Assembly (NCBI GenBank): GCA_037576195.1
Contig: CM075102.1
Location: 35,646,745 to 35,710,744 of the forward strand
DNA: 64,000 bases
Reading direction: 5' to 3'
Source: Phytoseiulus persimilis
Lineage: Eukaryota > Arthropoda > Arachnida > Mesostigmata > Phytoseiidae
The position numbers and the translations under genes are program-made. Under the pieces are notes generated by a model that did not search any database, was not told where the DNA came from, and saw nothing but the letters and a program-made list of their open reading frames with translations. How positions within the stretch are numbered: position 1 is the first letter of the stretch; each line of letters opens with the position of its first letter. This document shows positions 1-11,246 of this stretch, in pieces.

Positions 1-98
1 ACTCTGAATTCCGAAAGTGGGCGACCGATGAGGTTGGAGCAGGCCGAATGAAGTTTTGTCGATTTCCATATGCTCGTTACAATAGCTCTTTTTCAATA

Positions 99-692
99 TC
101 ATTTCGAATCTATTGATTCGTGAAGAGGGATCGAGGAAGGAAGAGAGGACCGGATCCAATGGCTCCTCGGTTGTTCATGGCTTCTATGGACTCTCAAACG
201 TTCGGTTCCGACACTCAACTGGCGTCTTCTCTCGGAATCCATAACTGGATACAGTTCTGGGGCATAGAGGCGGAGCCCAACTTGCACGCAGCCATCAAAC
301 TCACGCGACGTTCGTCGATCAGCCATGAGGCTCGGCGCGCGCTCAGTCTCCAGCGATGTCAATTCGCTCGAAGGCAAATGTTGCGCCGAATCGTTAATGT
401 ATTGTATCGCCTGTCTCACCCTCCTGACCGCTCGAGGCGTTGGTAAAAGACCGTCGGCTTCCCCACCTGATGTCAATGCCACGAAGTCGTCCGGGCTTGC
501 CCATGATGGGGAACGCGACGTCACAGTCTCCATCAACAATCCCAACATGTCAGAATATTCATCGCTTTCCGGACTTCTCCAACCTGTCAGATGGAGTCCG
601 CGCCCTGCAGGGCTTCCGACTCAGGGGCCACTAGCCATACAGGCCATGGCTCGTTATGAGCAGTTGGACTCACGCTGGATCACAGTCATCAT
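99..692 (-). CDS. Unrecognised 174-aa protein, two exons
   Basis: I do not recognise this protein. Exon 1 (692-674) carries two ATGs and encodes MMTVIQ plus one base. It ends at a strong donor, GTGAGT. A 69-nt intron (673-605) ends in CCCTGCAG, and exon 2 (604-99) continues in the correct phase to a stop at 99-101. The joined frame gives 174 residues. The N-terminal part has an acidic stretch (SPESDEYSD) followed by a hydrophobic, helix-like segment (MLGLLMETV). A basic helix-like stretch with RRVRQAIQYI lies mid-protein, and the C-terminal part is rich in Arg, Ser and His. There is no signal peptide or membrane segment. The gene is divergent from TBL1XR1, with about 250 bp between its ATG and the end of the first TBL1XR1 untranslated exon, so the two may share a promoter. 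The frame could still be fortuitous, but an ATG exon, strong splice sites and matching phase together argue for a gene. Confidence 0.5.
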
Positions 693-950
693 CGCTGCTC
701 CTCTCAGGTCTTAGCAGAGCATCACAACAGAGCGAGTGTTTCGACACTTGAGAGCGGCGGGATTTATCTGGCTCGTTCCGAAACCCGACTCCCAGCCCGT
801 AGTTTCGAAAGCTCAGCTGAGTCACCATGAGATAGTGACGGTGGAATCCTGTCGGTCCAAACTTCCAGAACGCGTTCGGATTCTCAAGACGGTGCGAGAG
901 GCCTAATCGTGCATGCGACTGAGGCGTCGATTGCTTTGGTGACGTTTAAG
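693..950. promoter_or_regulatory. Putative bidirectional promoter and TBL1XR1 5' untranslated exon
   Basis: This is the interval between the minus-strand unknown gene (ATG at 692) and the first clear TBL1XR1 splice donor, AAG/GTGAGT at 950/951. Transcription must start leftwards and rightwards from about here if both genes are real. I see no TATA box in a convincing position, so the promoter would be TATA-less. The intron 951-1260 ends in GCTGTTTCAG and lies in the TBL1XR1 5' untranslated region. Start sites are inferred, not seen. Confidence 0.4.
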
Positions 951-1288
951 GTGAGTTTTATAGAGATGCCGTGTAGAAGCGCGTTCAAGAGTACTGGGTA
1001 CAGTGGTGAACTAAAGCAATGTTTGGACAATCATTGACCTCCGCGGCTTTTTCGCCTCGATGCGCGTTCGAACCGGCATCACCAGAGAGCTTCTGACGTC
1101 CAGAACTGCTCCTCGACTTCAGAGGCTGTGAGCCGGCGAAGCTCGCTATCCGGTCCGCGCCGGAAGCCTCCGTGAGCATCCTTAGGCCATGGTGACATAT
1201 GGCGACTTCCCTCGTGGTTGTGGGAACAGCTGATTCACACGAACCGCCTCGCTGTTTCAGGTTCAGGACTCTCATCTCCGCCCCCGAG

Positions 1289-3596
1289 ATGAGTTTCACG
1301 AGCGACGAAGTGAACTTCTTGGTGTATCGCTACCTCCAAGAATCAGGTTTCTTCCACGCGGCGTATACCTTCGGTGAGTATCGCGTGGGGTCATTCTTGA
1401 AGATCTGAGGGTTGGGGAGTCAGAATAGAGAAGCGACGCGTGGAACCAGAGGGTGTCCAAAGTGAAGGGCTCCTGCAGCGATCTCTGTGGTTCATCATCC
1501 GACGGCGAATCTCGCCTTCCTGCGTCGCCTCTGATTGACTCGCCCGGGCGAGTTTGGAACCCTCTGACCCTGTCGTCGAACTGGAGTCGCGCCTACAACG
1601 TCCGGTGCTCTGTCGCATTCCCTTGGAATATGACCGGAACTCTTTTCCCGCATCTTCACTCGACCGAAGCAAATCAAAGTTCCATGTGGCATTCCAGGTA
1701 TTGAGTCTCACATCTCTCAATCGAATATAAACGGAGCCCTAGTCCCCCCTGCCGCTTTGCTGTCGATCATCCAGAAAGGCCTCCAATACACAGAAGCCGA
1801 GATCTCGATTGGCGAAGATGGGTCCGAGCGCCTCATCGAGTCGTTGTCGCTCATCGATGCAGTGATGCCCGACGTGGTCGCCGCCAGGCAACAAGCAGCC
1901 CAACAGAAGGCGAAACCGGAAATCAACCCCCAGAACGGTGACAATAACAACGCCGCGACCAATGGCGACGTCAAGCGTAAGTCCCGGAATTCTAAAAGCT
2001 CTGCGAGTTCCTCGGATCGGACCAACTTGCATAAAACAATCAACGAACTGATTCTTCCAGCCCACATCGAACCACCCTCAGGATCAGCGAGTTCGAACGC
2101 GCCGGCTCCGATGGATACATCTACCAGGCCGCCAGCCCCAGCCAACAATGAAGAGAGCGGGCCCGTTGCGGCACCTGCTCCTGCAGGACCGCCAAGTGAG
2201 CCTAGCTGGGTCGGGATCCCCGGCATCAACACAATGGATATCCCGCCATCCAGAGCGACAACGTTGAAAGGTCATGATAGTGAAGTCTTCATCTGCGCGT
2301 GGAACCCGGCGTCCGATTTGCTGGCTTCTGGAAGTGGTGACTCCACGGCGCGCATCTGGAACCTCAACGAACCTCCCATTCCGGCTGCGAGCCAACAGCT
2401 TGTTCTAAGACATTGCATTCAAAGAGGAGGAACTGAGGTGCCGAGTAACAAAGATGTCACTTCGCTGGATTGGAATTCCGAAGGTACTCTGCTAGCGACC
2501 GGATCTTATGACGGTTTTGCTAGAATTTGGACCACAGAAGGAAGACTGGCATCCACACTCGGTCAACACAAAGGTCCCATCTTTGCATTGAAATGGAACA
2601 AGAAAGGCAATTATATTCTTTCTGCTGGCGTCGACAAAACGACCATCATATGGGACGCTTCGACCGGCAACTGTACTCAGCAGTTCGCTTTCCACACGGC
2701 TCCTGCCCTCGATGTGGATTGGCAAAGTAACATCAGTTTCGCCTCTTGCTCCACTGATCAGTGTATCCACGTCTGTAAGTTGGGCGTCGAGCAGCCGATC
2801 AAGACGTTCACGGGACACACGAACGAGGTGAACGCCATCAAGTGGGATCCTCAAGGTGTTCTTCTTGCTTCTTGTTCGGACGACATGACTCTCAAGATTT
2901 GGACTACCAGGGAGGCGCCGAACGGAGGTTTGGTGCATGATCTGCAAGCACACCACAAGGAAATTTACACAATCAAGTGGAGTCCTACAGGACCGCAAAC
3001 GGCGAACCCCAACATGAATTTGGTTCTAGCCTCAGCGTCGTTTGATTCTACGGTGAGCCCATTCTCTGTTCAGCTGCGAATTATCGGTGCGAGAACGTTT
3101 CATGGACCAGTCCATCCCGTCCCCCGATCCTCTCGACCAGCAATGGCTCGAAGAAGTTGGGGAGGGGAAGCCAGAAATTCTCCTCCTGGATTTCGTTTGA
3201 TGTTCGTTGACGTTCTAGGTTCGACTGTGGGAGGTCGAGAGGGGACACTGCCTGTACACTTTGACCAAACACTCCGAGCCCGTATACTCCGTGGCGTTTT
3301 CACCCGATGGTCGTTACCTTGCTTCCGGTTCGTTTGACAAATGTGTGCACATCTGGTCAACGGCAACTGGCCAGCTTATGCACTCATACAAGGGAACCGG
3401 TGGCATCTTCGAAGTCTGTTGGAACGCCAGAGGAGACAAAGTCGGCGCCAGCGCTTCCGACGGCTCAGTAAGTTCTTTTCGCTGATGGAATAGATTCTGG
3501 ACCATTTGAGTCCAGGAATATTCGACGAACAGCATTCGTGGAGCATAAGCCTACTCTTACTTTCAGGTTTTTGTTCTGGACTTGCGGAGGATGTGA
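1289..3596 (+). CDS. TBL1XR1: TBL1XR1/ebi-like WD40 corepressor subunit
   Basis: Transducin-beta-like protein of the NCoR/SMRT-HDAC3 corepressor family (Drosophila ebi). In this family it is nuclear, binds histone tails and corepressor, and recruits ubiquitin-conjugating machinery. Coding exons are 1289-1373, 1698-3052, 3219-3467 and 3567-3596, giving 572 residues. The start [20 protein letters not shown] is the family's LisH N-terminus and fixes the ATG. The F-box-like segment follows across the first junction ([20 protein letters not shown]). Residues about 95-205 form a Pro/Ala/Ser-rich linker of low similarity, somewhat longer than in TBL1XR1 (514 aa), so overall length is close to human TBL1X. 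The WD40 propeller runs from about residue 215 to the end, with typical family segments such as [18 protein letters not shown] and the C-terminus [11 protein letters not shown]. The 1,355-nt second exon holds most of the protein. No frameshift or missing repeat is seen. Confidence 0.96.
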
Positions 3597-4423
3597 ATTT
3601 CGGAGTTATGACGCTGAATCCGTTCGTAAACGTTCGATAGCATACTTAATGAGAGCGTTCTTAAAAACCTTAACCGTTTTGCAACAACATCAACATCGTG
3701 GTACCCGAGGAATTTTTCGATCACGTTATTCTCGGAACAAAACACGTGTTGATGGTGCCGGTTGTACACTTAAGAAGATATCCAGACGGGCAACACCCCA
3801 CTGGATCCGTGTATATAGAACTGTTCCATCAAGACTTCGACCGGTACTTGGAGGTTCGAATGACAGGCAACGAGTCGCGGCTACCACGATGGACGACTGC
3901 TCAATCGAGAGTATCACTGTCAAGCTGTCAATATTGTTCCAATTTTATCATTGGACCGTCTTGTACTATGCTTATAAATCCTTTGAAAATCGTGGACACG
4001 CTGATCTCTTCAAGTAGAAATATTCAGAACTTTGCTGCGAGACCGAAAACGAGTTGGTGGAATGAAAATCGAGCTGCGTTGAATTGAATACGAAAGGATC
4101 CTGGAAGCCGGCGTTTTGGCTAGTCTCAATCTTAATTCTGCACACAGCATCCACTCGGCTTCCAGACTCCTTGCAGCCGTCGTTTGTCGAAGCAATGACG
4201 AAATCTTAGTCAGCGTTCCGATATCCACGAATCGGAGCGTAAATCTCTAATACCTAGCCGCAAGGATTTTCGAGAGTAGAGCTCTCGAGCAAGCAGGCTT
4301 TTGTGGTCGTGTCTTGGCCGCGTTTTCTCTCCGATGGTATGTCATCCCTTTTCCGAATTCGAGAAACGAAAACAACCCAGCAGGGAGGGCTTGTGGCTGT
4401 TTTTGTTCAGCAACAGCTCCACC
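3597..4423. other. TBL1XR1 3' region and next gene's 5' untranslated region
   Basis: No supported coding sequence lies here. I see no AATAAA after the TBL1XR1 stop; the nearest weak variants are ATAAAT-like, near 3970. An open frame at 3698-4087 has no splice or homology support. The end of the interval carries a likely 5' untranslated intron of the next gene: donor GATG/GTATGTCATC near 4336 and acceptor TTTTTGTTCAG at 4410, followed directly by CAACAGCTCCACCATGA. Confidence 0.5.
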
Positions 4424-5429
4424 ATGAATCTCTTCAGGAAGCGGAAATCCTACGATTTGAGAAAAAATCAGTGTCGAAAACTTTTGTTGGTGCGTGATGG
4501 CGTGGTCTTAGAGCTAGATTTCAACAGACTGAGCGAAATCCGTTGGCCTGCTGTGGAATCACTTGCAGATTCCGGCATCAAGGTAGTTGATAAGGTGTTA
4601 CAGCTTATTCGCTCCCATGATGCGCATCAAGTCATTGGTACTCGCCGAATTCTCTCTCCAGGTATTTCCCCTTGACCGGGGGACAGACACATTCGTCGGC
4701 GTCGCAGCCGACGGAAGTATCTTCACTCAATGCCGCGGAAAACGGACTTTTGCGAACTATTGGTTCTCAAGAAACTTCAACGATGTTATATTGACTCGGT
4801 GTCGGAGAATATTGAGGTTCACACCGGGTGCTCCGCCCCTGGAACCCTTGGTGGAGGGGAAGATCCCCAGGGACGAAGTGCGTGACTTCCAACTAGTTCT
4901 AAATCCTCGAGTTCTTGCTTGAAGTTGTGGTGAAGTTGACCTCTGAATCACGTTGTCTGACATAGTAGAAACATTTTTCCAGGTGATTGATATTTTTGTA
5001 GAGCAGAAAGCCGTGCTCCTACGGAGCGATGGCTCCTTCAAAATTTACTACCCAGACTCTCAAACGTATCAAACGAGCTCGAACATACGCGTCGTTGGGT
5101 CGTTGATAAGCACATACGGCACCTCTGGTCTCTGCCACGGATATAGATACGTCATGGGTGGGACCAAGGCATTCGTGAAATTCTCAGTGGGCCAAAACGG
5201 AATCTTCGACATCGAAACCATCTACGTGAACGCGACCGGTACCATCCGCTCCTTAGTGGTTGAACTAACCCGCTTCCGGATCGTCTTCGAACTGGAATCG
5301 GGCTCGGGCGATCTTGGACTCATGTCCATGAGTCCATACTGGAATGTTCCGGAGGTTTGTAAAATAACGCCGAAGTCCATACGAGACTCCAGAAGGCAAA
5401 GCCCAGAAACCTACGGGTTCTCGCCTTGA
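4424..5429 (+). CDS. Unrecognised 273-aa protein with beta-propeller-like repeats
   Basis: I do not recognise the family. Exons 4424-4582, 4662-4877 and 4983-5429 join in phase 0 to 273 residues. The ATG sits in an ideal Kozak context (CTCCACCATGA), a few bases after a clear acceptor of a 5' untranslated intron. Intron 1 uses AAG/GTAGTT and intron 2 GAA/GTGCGT, both with pyrimidine-tract acceptors. Three segments share a strand-turn-strand pattern with a DG turn: LLVRDGVVLEL (about 21-31), FVGVAADGSIFTQ (about 64-76) and AVLLRSDGSFKIYY (near residue 135). This resembles degenerate RCC1/propeller blades, but that is inference. The N-terminus is basic (FRKRKSYDLRK). There is no signal peptide or membrane segment. 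It stands in the same orientation between TBL1XR1 and a RING gene, with a polyadenylation signal about 140 nt after the stop. Confidence 0.7.
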
Positions 5430-5569
5430 CCGACAGAATTCCTCTGTAAAATTGTATATCTGTGAATTATGAGCGTTGCTGTGCTGTGCGGGAGCTGGAG
5501 TCATGATTCTGTGCACAAAGCAAAGCGGCAGGGTCAACGGCTCTCTGGTCACGCATCCATTGAAGCTTG

Positions 5570-5575
5570 AATAAA
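5570..5575 (+). terminator. Polyadenylation signal AATAAA
   Basis: AATAAA within GCTTGAATAAAGCTC, 141 nt after the stop of the 273-aa gene and about 230 nt before the next coding start. It fits the 3' end of that gene. Confidence 0.6.
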
Positions 5576-5805
5576 GCTCACGGCGAATGACGCCTGCATC
5601 ATTTGCTCGCATTCCGGGAAAACAGACTCGCGGGAGACAATGTTCGAGCCGGATAGGATCAGGGAGTCGAAGCTTAAGATCCATACCTAATCTAGCTCGC
5701 AACACCCTCCCCTCAAAGATGCCGAACTGCTGCAGAGTTCGTGCTCGAGGTAGTATTTTTTCGTCTCTCGATTACCTGCTCAGCTCCGTGGGAATAACTC
5801 TCAGG

Positions 5806-6502
5806 ATGGAGAACGATTCACAAGCGGCCCAAAAAGTTTACACATTTGTTGGGTTCTCGAAGAAGTCGTTCTGTTTTCGAGCGAAAATGAAAGAGTTCCC
5901 AGAGACCTTCATCTGTCAGGTGTGCAATTTCATCGCACCGAAAATTAGGACGCTGCCATGCGGTCATTGGACCTGTGACGTTTGTTTAAAGGGCTTGAAG
6001 TACAAGTGAGTAGCCATTCAGAACTTACTCTGCGTTCCATTGTTTTGACGAGGTCAATCTGATGCGAGAGCATCGTGACCAGGGACAAGAAGTTGCCGGG
6101 GAAGGTTTTCAAATGTGCGCTCTGCAAGCAAACCAGCCGAGAAGTGACCATGACGACCACAGTCCTCAAAAGCCATATTCAAAAGAAACCAGCAGTCTGC
6201 GCTCAGACAGGTTATTATCTCTTGAATTTTCGAAACGAACATTGGGAGTCTCCCTTTCCGTTCGAATTCAGGTCTCGTATTGAATTCGGAAGCAGATGAA
6301 ATATCGGATCTTCCTCCATCTTCCAGGATGCGCGTTTTCGGGTGCGCTCCGTGACATCAAGAGGCACTCTCCGTTTTGCGCTACCCATTCGATCGTGCCT
6401 TGTGAAGGCTGCGGCAACACTCTCCAGCGGGCTGCCCTCTCGAGGCATCTCCGGGAGCAATGTACCGTCGACGCTCCATTGCCGGAACCCGGAAGTTCTT
6501 GA
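5806..6502 (+). CDS. Small RING plus TRAF-type zinc finger protein (MATH-less)
   Basis: Exons 5806-6005, 6071-6210 and 6327-6502 give 171 residues. The ATG follows an acceptor (ATAACTCTCAG/GATGG), so a 5' untranslated intron ends next to it. A C3HC4 RING uses C37, C40, C52, H54, C57, C60, C82 and C85; the core is LPCGHWTCDVCL. A TRAF-type zinc finger follows at about 110-159 (AQTGCAFSGALRDIKRH and CEGCGNTLQRA), completed exactly at the exon 2/3 junction, which supports that splice. RING proteins of this class act as E3 ubiquitin ligases, and TRAF-like ones often act in TNF/Toll signalling. Here there is no coiled coil and no MATH (receptor-binding) domain; the protein stops after PLPEPGSS. 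Intron 2 has a weaker donor (CAG/GTTATT). The protein could be a truncated TRAF duplicate or a minimal E3. Specific function is unknown. Confidence 0.8.
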
Positions 6503-7173
6503 ATGAGCCACGTATTTGATCATTTGATTGCAAGTATGAAGCTGAGAAGCAGTCGAGCTGGAGCGATAAATCGTGACACAATTGATGTGAATTGTAACCT
6601 CCGTGATGAGGATACTCGTTGATCCAGTAACGGGAACACAAGCAGAAGACGATCGCGGAGAAACTCAATGGCTTCGAGAAATCATATGTTCGACCGCATT
6701 TGAACGATTTCGGAAAGATGTGACCAGATTTGAACCATCGAGCGGATGAAGACTGAGTCTACGAGCAAGTAGCAACATTTTCAGATTTTGGGGAAACAAA
6801 GAAGTTCGATTTTCGAGCCTTCTGCGAGCTGATATTTGCATTCATGAGGGCGCAGAGTTGGCATTGGGATTTCATTTTTTTCTCTTTTTTTATCACGTCA
6901 GTCACTTCTGGCCCGTATGTTCACAGGGAAATTCGATCTTATATACAGTCAGATGAGCCTAGTAACATCACAAGGAGGTGATGCGCACGCCCCGCTCGGT
7001 GTTCACCATAGGGATATCTTTGAGGTCACACAGTGTGTTGCCGCCCGGGCTCGGGAATTGCGCTCCTCCGCTTTGTTCCGGAGTATAGTGCCACCTATCA
7101 GAGAGCTTTGATACGTGTCATATTTCTCCGATGCGGGTGCATGGAAATTTACAAAGAATCCTGGTGGTGTTCC
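6503..7173. other. Convergent intergenic region
   Basis: Tail-to-tail spacer between the RING gene (plus) and the first SLC16-like gene (minus). It holds a T-rich tract at about 6870-6893 but no canonical AATAAA on either strand that I could find. The short open frames show no splice signals or recognisable domains. Confidence 0.5.
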
Positions 7174-8869
7174 TCAAGCGCAGTCCAGGGGGCGACCAAT
7201 CATCCGCCGGCGGATGACAAATAGCCAAGGAAGACTCGTCAGGAACAGCAGCGCTGCGTTCATGAGGTACATCAATCGGTAGTCTCCCAAATGGTCTCGG
7301 AATAAGCCTGCAAGCATTTTTGTGAGCGAAAATTCGATGAGAAGCGGATCGCCATGCACGCTTCGCTCGTTTCCACTCGATGTAGGGTACTGATAGATTG
7401 AACATTCATCTTCATCAGAACTCACCGATCGCCGATGGCATTAGGAGGAACACCAAACCGCTGATTGTTCCTTGCATACCAAGACAGAAGGCGAGCCGTT
7501 CTAAGCCCAGGTAACGAGAGACCACGCTGACGTAGTAGGAGCTAGAAACGCCGAAGAATCCCCCGAAGATAGTGACCGCCACTATGAATGAAGTTAGGGA
7601 CCGACAGACGCATAGAAGTAGGAGAAACACGCAAGACGTGAAGTATGATAGTGTGATCAGGGTATCGCGCTTGATGAGATTCCAATCAGCCAGAGCGGGC
7701 AGTAGGATACGACCTGGAAAATTGATCGGGGAAAAAAAGTTGGGAATCGGACTGCTTTGTTATTTGTGATGCAATAGAGTGACATGTGATCGAGAACCCG
7801 GAAACGAACCTATGAGATCCGAGACGGAGTAGCAACCGATGATCACTACAACATTCTCGACCGTGAGACCTTTCTGTGCGCCGTAATCTACGATTGTGGC
7901 TAAGAAGGTATCAAATAACCATTGAAACACGAGATTCACGAATAGGATCACGTAGAACATTGGCTCCCGGAAAACGCTCCACGCAAAGATCGAAGTTTTT
8001 GACCCTGGAATATTTTTCGGGAACAGTGAGCGGTCTGCTCTGACAGAGGCGGAATCGGAAGAATAATCTCTGCTCAAATAGTTCCTCGATCCTCACCGGT
8101 GTTTTTCGGATTCTTTGCCCACGGAGCAGTGTCCACGAATAGCGCTAGAGGGGCAATGCTCATCAGTATGACGCCGACGACGAGCATCGCGAATCTGAAT
8201 CCATAGTGATTTTTCACGAAGTCGAATAACGATGGGAAGATAATCGAAGCCACCGGCGAAGCTGCGTGAGCGATCCCGATGGCTAGGCCTCTGTAGCGAT
8301 CGAAATATTGAGATAGGAGCACGTTGGACGCCACGAGGATAGTTCCTGAACCGAATCCGTGCAGCCCTCCGAAGCCGAATGTCATCAGGAGAACGCTTGG
8401 AGCGATGGAACCGAGAACGAAGCCGAGACCATTGAGCAGAGCTCCCATGAACAGAATGGGTCTGAGAGGATACTTCTGAGCCAGAGGTCCGACCACGATG
8501 CCTGCGGAATGAATCCATGGTTCCCAATCGAGTCTGGACCACAATGCTCCCGCACGAATGTTGCGTCAGGGTGAGCTTACCGGAGAACAGCATCAAAAGG
8601 TTGACGATACTGCTCGGCCATGAAGCTTCTCCCTTGGGAATCTCGAATTCCTCGGCTATCGAGACCAGGAGCAGACCCGAGCATCTGAAGCCCACGGACG
8701 AAGCGCATATAGCGACGGTGCAGATCACGCAGACAAACCAGGATCGGGGACTGTCGAGAGCGGGTTTCTCCTCGGCCGCGGAGAAACCCTTTTCCTTGAT
8801 GGTGGGCACCACCTGTGCCTCCGGAAGTCCTTCTTCGGCTGCGCTTTGGTCGACTGGTCCCCGACACAT
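7174..8869 (-). CDS. SLC16-type major facilitator transporter, copy 1
   Basis: Five exons on the minus strand (8869-8581, 8501-8097, 8067-7810, 7713-7426, 7307-7174) give 457 residues. It is a 12-helix major facilitator of the monocarboxylate-transporter (SLC16) type, expected in the plasma membrane. The family hallmark between helices 4 and 5 is clear: LLSQYFDRYRGLAIGIAH, then FVKNHYGFRFAMLVVGVI. Six N-terminal hydrophobic helices are followed by a loop of about 40 residues rich in Ser/Asp/Lys and then six more. The usual acidic-Gly-Gly-Trp-Gly-Trp motif at the start of helix 1 is replaced (PRSWFVCVICTVAI), so substrate cannot be assigned; lactate-type proton symport is not guaranteed. All four introns are phase 1. 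Introns 2 and 3 are 29 and 96 nt, and intron 3 uses the weak donor GTTCGT. The start was chosen as the first ATG opening the exon (MCRGPVD), which matches copy 2 (MCRGTID). Confidence 0.88.
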
Positions 8870-10994
8870 GCTCGGGATCTTTGACAGGCGGTCTGACAGA
8901 GCCGTTCACGAATTCTGGATACGATGTGAAGATGCTGCTTTTTGAAGTGAAGAATCCTCCCCCACAACGAGCGAGGAGAGAGCGAACGAGACAGCCCCAT
9001 AAACGCCCGGCTATGGCGGAGAGCTTTTACGATGATACTCCAACTCCAAAAACTGATAACGAGTACGGCGCAGAGGAACGGCAACGTGCACTCGAATGCC
9101 GAAACCAAAGGAGTCGTATGTCGTAAAGCATGACGGTAGATTAATGATGCTAAAGGTCTGCTATCGTTGCATCAGTGGCTCGTGGACCGGTCCTTTGCAG
9201 TTCTGATCGGCGGAAGATTGCTTGATTGAAATGACTCATACTGACTTTCGCTCAGCTCGGATATCTGGCGCTGTCAAGCCGAGGCGGTGGATCAGCGAGC
9301 GACTGACTGGGTTCGGTTTCCGGGTTCGGTTCGTTAGAAGACGACCACTACTGAATTTTCACCTTGGAAGAGATTTGAACCCCACTCTTAGGATATCCCC
9401 CGGAGAAGCTTCCTCCCCCGGATGTCCAGGGACAGGAGTTGAGGTCCTAGTTGATCTTTGTCCACGTCGTGGGCGTTTCGCGAGCCGCCACCAAGGGGTT
9501 GCCGCACGGTAGGTGGTGCAACGGCCATGCCATCGGAACCCGTTGGCTTTCGCTCGATTCAATGGCACGAAGCCATCGAATGTGACAGCTTCCCAGCGTG
9601 CAGGTCTCGAGAGTTCTTGCTGATTCCGAGTTGATCGATAACCGACACGGACGAATCGGAACCCAAAGTCGCCCTATTTGCTGAAATCCTCCGAGCTCAG
9701 CACCCCGAGAATTTTCTACGAATGTTTCCTTCTCATTGTGAGTCGTCAATCCATGAACAGACTCCGAACAACTCAAACAAGATTGTCCCGTAGCTATGGA
9801 TACAGACTCGTGGAAATGATCGATTCTTCGACCGTTCGTCTCCACGAAATATCTCCAGCATTCATCGAACTTGCTGGTGAGAGTCAATTCGAGAGCTCGA
9901 TTCAATCAGCTCGAGCTGATATCGGTATCATTGGATGCTTAGTCATAATGAGCAACAAATAATGAATACGCCTCGTGTGAACTATTTTTTTCGTCCTTCG
10001 TAAATTCAGATCGTAATCCACGATCGGAGGGCTTCCACTTGTGATAGCTCCGTATCCTCTCGTTGAACAGTCGAACTTGAGCGTACGCCCCTGATTATAC
10101 CCATTCTCCTCCAAACTCGAAAAATAGACGGAATGGATTATCAGAGACGGAGTTGAGTTTTTGACTCCATATCCAGAACCAAGGGCCTCTCAAAATTCTC
10201 CCAAAAATTGCGGTACCGTCACTGGAGCGCAACGGAGAAGGTATTGATGACTTGATCGATATTCTCGCATTCCGGACCACAGGTTCCCATCGAGGGCCGA
10301 GTAACCAACACCTGATATCGACCCCCAGGGTGGTCGGTCTCGACGAAAGTTCTGTCGTTCTGAGAACAGTTTTGGAGAAGGCAAGACTTCAGTAGAACCT
10401 TGATTACGTCAGCTGATTTGTGCAAAAAGGACTGACTTGATCGGGGATGGGACAGTTAAAGCTGATACATCCTCAATATTCCAATAAACCTTGGGGCCCC
10501 AAGTTTCCAATTTGACTGCCATGGGGGAAGGGGGCGTTGATTAGGGAGAGGGGCTGATTGGAAAGGGCCGTTTATCCATCCGACGGATAACTCCCTTGGC
10601 ATCTCAATCACGAATCTAGCGGACATTTTTCTCAATGTAGTTAATCTCGCGGGCGGGGGCGGCTAACCGGAGAGATCTTCGTTTCCTCAACTGTTCCCGG
10701 TGAGGGAAGCGCTTTTTAGAGTGGGGGCATTCATTGGAACATTCACGTTGATTAAGGTTGCACCGTTCTCAGGCCGTCTGCTCGAGAATGAATGCCGATT
10801 GATGCGTCATCTCCCTCTGCAAAAGTCCTGGAAGTAGTGGAATCGACGACAATCGACAGCATCCCAGCCGTTGGGAGACTCCAAGAGTCCAGGTGAAGCC
10901 CCAAAACCTCGGATACGGGTTCGAATCCCAATATATCTGAACCTGAGTCGGCGAACGGAGTCTCTGTGGCGAACGGATTCAGAGGTTAAGCGCA

Positions 10995-11246
10995 ATGGAT
11001 ATTCTGAAACTGCTCAACAGCATCGCGCATGTTGACAATGTTTTTGGCGGCATCGGAGAGGAAGCGCTCTCGCCTACCGCAACGCCTCCACTGGCCATGA
11101 ATTCCCAAAAAGTATTCAGTGCGCCGTTGCCTTCGTCAAGGAGTACGTACGAGGCGGAGCCGATCGACGAAAGAATACTCCGGGAACTGGAACTTTTCAG
11201 AGCTGGCGAAGGACATGATAAGATCCTGAAATCGTGCTGCAACTGA
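10995..11246 (+). CDS. Isolated 83-aa open reading frame, doubtful
   Basis: ATG to stop without an intron, starting MDILKLLNSIAHVDNVFGG and ending GHDKILKSCCN. The composition is protein-like, with an acidic helix-like C-terminal half (EPIDERILRELELF). No domain is recognised, the other strand is also open here, and there is no nearby polyadenylation signal. A frame of this length is expected by chance several times in 64 kb. It is kept only because the ATG-to-stop frame is compact and not low-complexity. Confidence 0.2.
   Translation: MDILKLLNSIAHVDNVFGGIGEEALSPTATPPLAMNSQKVFSAPLPSSRSTYEAEPIDERILRELELFRAGEGHDKILKSCCN

Noticed and set aside
3698-4087. A 129-codon frame downstream of TBL1XR1
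   Set aside because: Lies in the expected 3' untranslated region, with no splice sites, no homology and another frame open in parallel.
10890-10945. Possible tRNA gene on the plus strand
   Set aside because: The GGTTCGAATCC word is present, but the T stem pairs only three bases and no acceptor or anticodon stem could be drawn.
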